Source of the DNA: Cyrtodaria siliqua
Lineage: Eukaryota > Mollusca > Bivalvia > Adapedonta > Hiatellidae
Assembly (NCBI GenBank): GCA_037043455.1
Contig: JAWPHD010000129.1
Coordinates: 512,501 to 576,500, forward strand
Length of the DNA: 64,000 nucleotides
Reading direction: 5' to 3'
Part shown: positions 56,501 through 64,000 of the stretch, piece after piece
How the letters are laid out: each line of letters opens with the position of its first letter
Numbering within the stretch: the stretch's first letter is position 1
Program-made: the position numbers and the translations under genes
Notes under the pieces: generated by a model
The model's input: only the letters and a program-made list of their open reading frames with translations
Databases searched by the model: none
Told to the model about the DNA's origin: nothing

Positions 56501-57047
56501 GGAACAACTGTACAAATGTTGTTGAGTATAGGTAAGTTGTAAGTTATGGCCCAGGGTAGGTTACATTTTGTGGAAAGAGGCATAACTATGTAAGGATTGG
56601 AAATTTAGTTATGGAACCTTGTGGGACTTCTAAGGAACAATTAAATGATTAAAGTTTTATGACCTTTGCAGGTTATTAACCAGGTAAGGTTGCAAGTTAA
56701 AGGGACACACACAATCTTCCTTTATTGTCACCTAAATTGATTTAAAAGCAAGTGTCTTCTTTGCAATTTTAAGTGAAAGTTAATCTGGAAAGGTTTTATA
56801 AGCAATTTATTTATTTTCAAAACAGATTTCTTGAAATGGAATGAATGAATCCTTCAACAGCTTAGCTCATGGCCAAATCTACATATTCAAACTTTAAACT
56901 TCATGCTCCTTTTAACATATTATAGCCAATTATCTATTAATTTACTATCTAAGAGATACGATCTGTATGTAATTATAATGAATTTTCAGATTTTCTAAAA
57001 AATATCCTAACATCCTTTCTCTAACTACAAAGTTTTATACTAAAAAA

Positions 57048-57223
57048 GAATTGAATTGAAGTTTATGTCGCACCAACAGCTAAGGTCATATGGAGACTTT
57101 CCAGCTTCCATTGGTGGAGGTGCATGGACGGGCACCTGGGGAACCACCGATGTTCTGCAAGCTAAGCGGTGAGGGGCAAGTATTTTCAAGTCAGAGACTA
57201 ACCACTCGGCCACGAACGCCCCT
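57048..57223 (-). repeat. tRNA-Ser-derived SINE
   Basis: On the minus strand the head reads CGTGGCCGAGTGGTTAGTCT then CTGACTTGAAAATAC, a recognisable tRNA-Ser(TGA) 5' half. The body follows (GGTGGTTCCCCAGGTGCCCG...) and the tail ends GCTGTTGGTGCGACATAAAC. Mollusc genomes carry tRNA-headed SINEs with this kind of tail. Confidence 0.62.
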
Positions 57224-58388
57224 CATAATACTAAAGAAAATTCAGAAAATTCAGAAAATTCTAAATAGGAATTAGAAAGGACATGAAGTAGACACCTTTT
57301 TTAAGATGTTTTGCTTGTTTTGATGTGTGAAAATATATAGATTGTAGTGTATTCCTTTAAAGTTTATTTGAAAGTGGCATTACTCTGTGAAAAAAAGCTG
57401 GGGTTATAGAAGTGTGACTATTTATAATATATGGTAAGGAACAACTGTATACAGTTCTATGACCATATATCACACTTTGCAAGTTATGACCAGGTTTGGG
57501 TGACACTTTTAACATTGTTGAAAGGTGCATTACTCTGTAAAAACTGAAAACTTAGTTACAAAACCTGTGTAACTGTGAAAGTGACGAGACACAAATGTAT
57601 AAAGTATCATGAACATAATGTTACACACAAGTTATGACCAAGGCTGAGTCAACCTCCACTGTTGAAGTTCTCTAAAATAGGATTGAACGTAAGAAAACAC
57701 CTGATGACCTTATCTTGGACTTCTCAAACACATCCAACATTCTGGCATAAATGCTGCAGCTGTATACATTTCTATGCAGATAGTTAAGTGATTTGTTTGC
57801 CGGTATTGTCCTTTCAATATGGTTCTTCCATGACAAGTCTGAAGAATGCAGTAGGTTGAGTGGTCTACCTGGTCCTTTGCAATTTATATCTTGGACTAGT
57901 AACTTAAAGTTAAAAGCATTTATTGTTGCGATTTTAATGATCTAGGTGTTTGACCGTCATGAGGGAGTTAAACCTGCTTAAGTTGTGTGCAAGTCTTGTA
58001 TTGGTTTGATAATATGGTTTACAGAAGGAAGTCATCAGGCAAGATTCTAATGGTTGTTTCAAACTTGGTGGTCATATTTTGTCTCCAATGTCATTCACAT
58101 ATTGAATGAACATGAGAGGAACGAGGGGACCTCAGACAGAATGTTGGATGCCGATGAAGACTCCCTATCAAGAAATACTTTTTGCTACTCAGATGACAAG
58201 AGTCTGGCCTCTATCCATCTGTTTGAATTCCTTGTGATACCATGGTGCCATAACTAGTCAAGTTTAAACATATTTGTTTTACATTGATTGCGAAACAAGC
58301 TCTTGCAATGTATACTAAACACTCTCGATGGCTTTCTGGGAAGAATCAGTACTAAGCAATGTGGATTAATTATCTTGATAAATAACGC

Positions 58389-58459
58389 GAACACAGCAAG
58401 GATCGAACCTGCGACCTATTAATCTGGAGTCCAACGCTCTACCACTGGACCATGCATTC
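58389..58459 (-). pseudogene. tRNA-Trp(CCA)-like sequence
   Basis: 71 nt. The acceptor stem GAATGCA/TGTGTTC pairs fully with two wobbles, the T-stem GCAGG/CTTGC is intact with loop TTCGATC, the D-loop reads AGTGGTA, and the anticodon loop CTCCAGA gives CCA. The anticodon stem (TTGGA/TTAAT) is mostly mismatched and the D-stem has a mismatch, so it is probably a pseudogene or SINE head. Confidence 0.55.
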
Positions 58460-59526
58460 CACAAGTGTTATAACATGAGGAGGAAAAATTGATGTAGCAA
58501 TCAATACTTTTGAAAGGTCATCGAGCATTTTCTTGTGGTCCATCCTTAGTGCTTAGAACTTCATTAGTAGAAAACAGTTGGATCTCACACAATTATGAGT
58601 GATTAGCACAAAAAGTTTTCTGATAATGTCCTACGATGGGGCAGTGGGGATGTTCAAATGTCGCATTATCTGGCTGAAGATGATTTGCTTCATAGTTTTG
58701 CATAGAATGTAGGTCACTGATAACTGGTCTGTTGTTGTCGATCTTATTGAATTTTGTGGTAACTTTCACCAATCTGTTGATTCTTTGACTGTGTTGTATT
58801 TCTTCTCCAATATAGGAGCTTTAATGGCCGTCACCAGGACTTTATTTTCATCTTTGCTTTGGTTTATTTTATCATAAGTCATATCAAGTGTTGCACAAAA
58901 ATTCTTCTTCCAATCTAAGAACTGGGTATAAGGTACTTCATGTGATTTGTTTCCTGTTCCATGGCATATAACAAATCAGGACTCTTGTTTTGGTATATCT
59001 ATGAGACAATAACTAGGAGACAGTATATATCCAATTATTAAAAACTTAAACAACTAACATACCATTGTTCTGAAGGCTATGTGCACAGAAATCAGGGTTC
59101 AAATTTAACACTTATTTACTTGCTAAATGCAAGTAGATATTTGCAGATTGTAAGTAGAAAATATTAGTACTTGCTAAATTTTACAAGTAATAAAAGAAAC
59201 CCACTAAGTCTAAATCTAAATTTATTCACTGAACAGATTCATCAAACTTAGTAAAATAGGTGCATAGTAAGTATAATGATACATTATTAACTTGTTGCAT
59301 CTAGCTGAGTGTTAAAATGTCATCATTTACATGTCTAGCATTCCTGCTACGGTAAATGGAAGGCTCTAAATTATTAATTAATGCAAGTGAGCAAGTAGAA
59401 AATATTGGCACTTAATTTTTTCAGCAAGTGGCTAAAATATTCAATTTGATCCCTGAGAAATGTAATAACTTGTTATTTCTCTTTTCACATATCAGTAACT
59501 TGTTTTTCTGACAAATGAATGATTGT
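58460..59526 (-). other. Downstream flank of the NHL gene, possible decayed coding remnant
   Basis: Minus-strand stretches near 58730-58960 translate to interrupted peptides such as FLDWKKNFCATLDMTYDKIN. I cannot assign them to a family and stops interrupt the frame. Confidence 0.25.
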
Positions 59527-60859
59527 TTATTTTATGACCAAGTCAAACATCTTGATGTAATCAGTGTCCCTCATCAAAATGATGAATCTGTCATTCAGTC
59601 TATCATAAAGCAGTGCCTGAGGCAAATTTATCCCATCTTTTTCCTCCAGTATCACACCAATCTTCCGGCCATCCTTGTCAATCTGCGTCACATTGTTGGA
59701 GTAGAATCCAGAGGCAAATATGGTGTTTTCAGTCACACAGATTCCTCGAAGACTCTTCATATCAGGGTCGGTGAAATTCCATTGCCTTTTTCCATGCCTG
59801 TCCATAGTTAATAATCCCTTAGTGTCAGTTATATAGACATCAGTACTGTTGTAACTAACAGCAAGAGTCAATGGGGTTATTTCCTTCAAAATAGTTTGAA
59901 GGAGAATACCAGACAAATCATAAACTCGAACTTGTCCTGGCCCTTCACCTTTCTTACCTTGACCACCACAGCATACAAACAACTCATCATTTTTGTAAGC
60001 CAAACCTCTACAAAGCTCCCCCACTTTGATTGACCGTGTCAGTCTTAGTTTAACTTTAACTGATACAAATTGGATTTTCCTTTCAGACGTCAATGTTACG
60101 GCTACTTCTCTAGGTCCAGTACTGGCAACTTCATATGGCGACCTTCGGAAATCACAATGGTCAGTCACTACATAGGAATTACTAAGCCTTTTCAGTCTTT
60201 TATTATTCCAGTCAGTAATCAAAACCGTGCCATCACTAAGTTGACAAGATCCATTTATGTCACATGTTGATTTGTCATCTACAAGTTTTACATTGTACTC
60301 TCCAGCAAGAGAAGCTGCCCCATTGAATGATTCTGCCAGTGACTCTATTTTACTTCTAAATGTCTCAATGGATTTAACTGTCAGTACATTTGGAATTATA
60401 TCTACAGTTCCATTAGACATTTCCTGTGCATCATTCTCAGAATATTGCTTGACTGTACATTTGCATTTCATTGCATTAGCAAACAGTTTATATTCGTTTT
60501 CTTCTTTGTTTGGATCAATTTCGTCAATTGTTGTATCAAGTGATAAAAGTTGTTTATCAATGGCATCGACTTCTTCTTGGATCCTATCTTCTTGTGGAGC
60601 GAACATTTTGCATACTTGGTCAGTTGCTGCATGTTCCATGTCATCTAGAAGTTTGTTTGCTTCTTCTCTGAAACTCCGAACTCTGGACATAGTCATAGAC
60701 TTCTTACTGTCAAACTTTGTTTGAGACAAAAGTCTTGCTGATCTGAGTTTTTCTAGGTCAGATTTTGTCAACATTGCATCACTCTTAATTTGACTATACT
60801 CAAGACTGGTCTTAAAGCCTTTGACTGTATGTAGGAGGTACTCAATTCCTTGGCATAAC
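59527..60859 (-). CDS. TRIM-like coiled-coil/NHL-repeat protein, 3' coding exon (partial)
   Basis: An open frame of 443 codons follows a TATATTTACAG acceptor at 60860-60861 and ends at TAA 59527-59529. The stop overlaps an AATAAA, so the poly(A) signal may sit on the stop codon. The first ~150 residues are Lys/Glu-rich and helical (KSDLEKLRSARLLSQTKF; EEANKLLDDMEHA; QEEVDAIDKQLLSL), like the TRIM coiled coil. The rest has beta-propeller blades of NHL type: DGTVLITDWNNKRLKRL, ELFVCCGG, VRVYDLSG, DVYITDTKGLLTMDRHGKRQ, NTIFASGFYSNNVTQIDKDG and a final FIILMRDTDYIKMFDL. No RING or B-box is present in this exon and none was found up to the right edge. The family (TRIM2/3/56/71-like, strongly expanded in bivalves) includes E3 ligases and RING-less scaffolds; the substrate is unknown. 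Confidence 0.82.
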
Positions 60860-61292
60860 CTGTAAATATATAGTATATAAATAACCTTTTAATATATTAA
60901 TACTTACAGAAGAAAACAATCACTGTGTGTTTAAAAATTAAATATGAAAATAAAAAGTTTCAAAGAACTTTACTGAACATATATAGTATCTTGACATATT
61001 CGTTCAAATATAGGCATTTTCTTGTGTTAGTCATTTCGCAGAAAGGGGACACTAGAGTTGGTTTTAAAGCATTATAACTTAAGAACTTCATGAGCTTAAG
61101 GATATTAAGGAGCAACTTGCAATCTCTTCAAATGACATTGAATTTGAACAGATAGAACTTTAAGATATTTCACTTCTAAAACTTACTTAATTGCCAAATT
61201 TAAGCTATTCTGGTTTATTGGGTAAAACTTGAAAAAACCCAGAGCTTTTGAAAAAAACAAAAAACAGATGTCTCCTCCCACTGAAAATCTTG
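60860..61292. other. Intron upstream of the NHL exon, left part
   Basis: AT-rich. It ends with a truncated 5' end of the ATGTCTCC Helentron-like family (61257-61290). Confidence 0.4.
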
Positions 61293-61571
61293 TTAAAGAG
61301 ACACACGGCAATCTTGAAGTCTTATCAGGCATTAAATTAGCCTCTTGATTTTGATTTTAAATCTGCTTGCATATATTTAAATACATTTTTAAGTTTTCAA
61401 CTTTTCTTCGTTTTTCAACAATAGGTTTGAATATATTATTGGTGCAATATAATCAACAGTTGATAATATGCAAAAATAATTTGCTTTATACTATTCTTAT
61501 AAATAATATTAGTGATTGAACAAATGCAATTTATGTAGAAAAACTACCGGGACACCATATCAAGATTGTCA
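61293..61571. mobile_element. TTAA-flanked MITE (copy 3), right end damaged
   Basis: Left TTAAAGAGACACACGGCAAT, right remnant ATCAAGATTG. The interior includes AACAATAGGTTTGAATATAT and GATAATATGCAAAAATAAT then TTGCTTTATACTATTC, the same segment that was amplified in copy 2. Confidence 0.66.
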
Positions 61572-61574
61572 TGA

Positions 61575-62225
61575 AGATATGTCTGTTGGTGGATAGGGTG
61601 CATCTTCAAACCACTTCTCCTCAGAAACTGTTTGTTCAAGTGTTATTAAGCTTTACATGGATGAGCCATAGGTCAATGATTTCAAATTTATTAAAACTAG
61701 GTCAACGCAACATGCAAATGGCCACCAATAACATTAAAAAATCTTCTTCTCAAGAAGCATTGAACATATTTTAACAGTTTTTGTTTGTAAATGATCGCCA
61801 ACCCCTAGACTATCAAGTTTGTTCGAATGAATTCCCTGAAGTAAAAAAATGACCATGTCCCGCAGGTCCAAAGTTTTTATATAGATAGATTTTTTATTTT
61901 CTCCAATATACAGAAGAGGGGTCACATGTTTTAAATAGACCTATGTAGGGAAAAGCTAATTTATTGCATGTATTTTATAAGCTTATGGTCGGTCCTCTAC
62001 CAAGTCTGTTCAAATGGTGACCCTCAGGTCAAATCTGGCCTACACAGGGGGTCACAGTTTTGCGTAGCGTTATATAGGAAAATCTCAAAAAATATTCTTC
62101 AAGACTACAAGAGCTAGAGGTCTGATCTTTATGAAACCTGACCAGATTGTTGATATAATGAAACCTCAGACAAGTTGGGAAACCATCTAGTTTGGATTAG
62201 TAACACCAGAGTTATGACTCTTGAT
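61575..62225 (-). repeat. Truncated Helentron-like core (GTGACCCC type), minus strand
   Basis: Contains AAAAAATCTTCTTCTCAAGA, CTATCAAGTTTGTTCGAATG, GTGACCCTCAGGTC and GGGGGTCACAGTTTTGC, the reverse complement of the 5520-6540 unit and its flank. Diverged, no ends. Confidence 0.6.
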
Positions 62226-62249
62226 TTAATGTAAAATGCTATATTTTGC

Positions 62250-62302
62250 TTTGGTACCCCCCCCCCCCCCACCCCACCCCACCCCACCCCACACACACGC
62301 AC
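62250..62302 (+). repeat. C-run and (CCCCA)n microsatellite
   Basis: A run of 14 or so C followed by repeated ACCCC/CCCCA and a CACACACGCACCC tail. The reverse strand is G-rich and could form a quadruplex. Confidence 0.85.
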
Positions 62303-63064
62303 CCACCTACCCCCTACAGGAGAGAAGTAGTTGTTGTAGTATATGTATATATAAATAGAAGGCTGGAAACTAATTTCACACTCGTTTTTTTTTTAGATTT
62401 TTTCTTATTTTCTTACCTCTGGTCTGTGTGTAAATGTCACTCAGCGATTGGATCAGGTATACATTTTTCGTCGTTTCTACAATATTGGTTTAATGACTTG
62501 GAAATCCATCAACAATTACAAACAAATCCCAGACAAGACGGAGGTCTGCACAGAAAAGACAATATTTACGAACCCGTCACGCGACAGTCATGCGACAGGT
62601 ACCGAGTGCATTGAATCTAATTTAAATTTCCCACTGTTCTCATAGTTCGTTTACATTTACAGGTAAAGGTCACTTTTTATATATTATAAGGAAATAAAAG
62701 AATATTCATATGAAAGTGTTGTAAGATAGTTATTTAACATTCAGCTTTTATGAAAAATTATAGTTTATGTACAAAACATTGTTCGTAAAAGTATAGCTGT
62801 ATTTATAAGCATAGCAGGTCAATGCATCTATTTATATTATTTATATATACATATACTACAACTCTATTTCTTCTTCTCTCTATCCCTCTTCTCTCTCTCC
62901 TGTAGGGTGGGGAGCCTGTGGGTTACAGTATAATTTTGCTAGAACATGTAAATAAGGTCAGGTAGTACTGTGTCACACAGTATAAATACAACCTGACCGT
63001 ATATACAATTCTATGGTTTATTATGGAAGGGTATACTTTATTTGCTTTACGTTTACCTTAGTTA

Positions 63065-64000
63065 GGGTGATACTATTCCCCGGTCGAATTCCCGGTTACT
63101 TCCCGGTTAAAACCCGGTTGAAAAGGGGTGGCAAATGTGATGAGTGTGTTGATGTTTCAGATGTTTTAATGACATGTATGTCTTATATATGTATTCATTT
63201 TTCCATAATCTATAAAAAACATGTTGAGAAAAAAAAAGAAAGTAGTTTAATTAAGTGTTGAATATTGGTGTTTTTTCACGATAATTTGACTGGTTTTGGC
63301 AATTCCCGGTTCAGTTTCTGATACATTTAAAGGATAACAATGCCTTAATAATTTATAAGTTATTGTTTTATTTCATAATATATGGTATTATTAACACATA
63401 ACAATAATAAAAATAGAAATAAAACAGAAAATAAACGTTTTATTGATTCATTTCCAACACCTGTATTTCGTGTAAGGAAAGCCGTAGAAATTACAGGTGA
63501 AGCGTTATTTCTGCACGTCGTGAGAAACAGATTTTTAAACCCTTATTCCCAATGTTGTATTAATTATACAATCTCTACACAGAGTTGTCGTTCTTTGCAT
63601 GCACATACCTCTGGGAGAGGTATTGTTAATTATATTGTATTATTTCAATTTTACAGCTTGAATGCTTTTGTCCACTTAAATGTTAATGGGTATGAAACTA
63701 TATGTTATTGAGCCTGAAACTGGGTGATACTATTCCCCGGTCGAATTCCCGGTTACTTCCCGGTTAAAACCCGGTTGAAAAGGGGTGGCAAATGTGATGA
63801 GTGTGTTGATGTTTCAGATGTTTTAATGACATGTATGTCTTATATATGTATTCATTTTTCCATAATCTATAAAAAACATGTTGAGAAAAAAAAAGAAAGT
63901 AGTTTAATTAAGTGTTGAATATTGGTGTTTTTTCACGATAATTTGACTGGTTTTGGCAATTCCCGGTTCAGTTTCTGATACATTTAAAGGATAACAATGC
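63065..64000. repeat. Long direct repeat, 657-bp period, first copy and start of second
   Basis: From GGGTGATACTATTCCCCGG the 63065 copy and the 63722 copy are identical for all ~279 bp visible before the window ends. Each has CCCGGT words near the start (GAATTCCCGGTTACTTCCCG, TTAAAACCCGG) and one more (CAATTCCCGGTTCAG) about 220 bp on. It may be a tandem array continuing right, or terminal repeats of an element with a 378-bp interior. Confidence 0.8.

Noticed and set aside
55622..56507. Minus-strand frames of 82-173 codons with recurrent KVKVTL and FNNLAQ words
   Set aside because: The peptide repeat reflects the DNA repeat core of a Helentron-like element, and no start, splice or family support exists.
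57640..58260. Plus-strand frame with ILNEHERNEGTSDRMLDADE
   Set aside because: Interrupted by stops upstream, with no splice sites or family match; left as unassigned intergenic sequence.
63382..63711. 109-codon plus-strand frame between the direct repeats
   Set aside because: No motif, no splice support, and it begins in AT-rich sequence; not enough to call a gene.
63013..63918. Two identical 64-82 codon frames (…GYFPVKTRLKRGGKCDECVD…)
   Set aside because: They are identical because of the DNA direct repeat. No homologous family is recognised, and composition is like the surrounding non-coding sequence.

Overview
This is eukaryotic nuclear DNA, most likely from a bivalve mollusc. The evidence is AT-rich intronic sequence, spliced genes with consensus GT/AG boundaries, tRNA-derived SINEs, and many Helitron/Helentron-like ('pearl'-type) elements with internal tandem repeats. 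Species cannot be fixed from the sequence.

Three protein-coding genes can be supported. (1) Minus strand, 45-32511: the first six coding exons of a KATNIP (KIAA0556)-like katanin-interacting ciliary protein. It starts at 32511 and runs out of the window on the left. (2) Plus strand, 32758-50008: a complete ten-exon TSEN54 (Sen54) gene, a subunit of the tRNA-splicing endonuclease, 579 residues. Their start codons face away from each other across 246 bp (32512-32757), which carries ETS-, NRF1- and YY1-like motifs and looks like a TATA-less bidirectional promoter. (3) Minus strand, 59527-60859: the 3' coding exon of a TRIM/NHL-repeat protein whose upstream exon or exons were not found. All exons were joined by reading phase, and every junction in genes 1 and 2 keeps the frame.

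Most of the rest is transposable elements, often nested three or four deep. At 2952-7148 a hAT-like element contains a Helentron-like element that contains another. At 7492-10760 three elements are nested. At 12049-16558 four levels can be read. At 25079-29470 a 4.4-kb element holds a long-TIR element carrying a tRNA-like sequence, plus a further Helentron-like copy. The Helentron-like elements share one architecture: a short 5' palindrome after AACAAG, a core of ~145-165 bp (or ~300 bp) tandem units, an ACGGACGG-type microsatellite, and a 3' hairpin followed by CTAA. The 5' and 3' end sequences co-vary family by family.

TSEN54 introns hold a 79-bp minisatellite (35276-36385), a minus-strand Helentron-like element with 145-bp units (37868-40079), repeated copies of the exon 3 splice-acceptor region, and an inverted pair of TTAA-flanked MITEs (41465-41896 and 42453-43389). 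Downstream, a 1.8-kb array of 36-bp units (52121-53949) sits exactly inside a TTAA-flanked MITE and appears to have grown from it. The right edge holds an identical long direct repeat (63065 and 63722).
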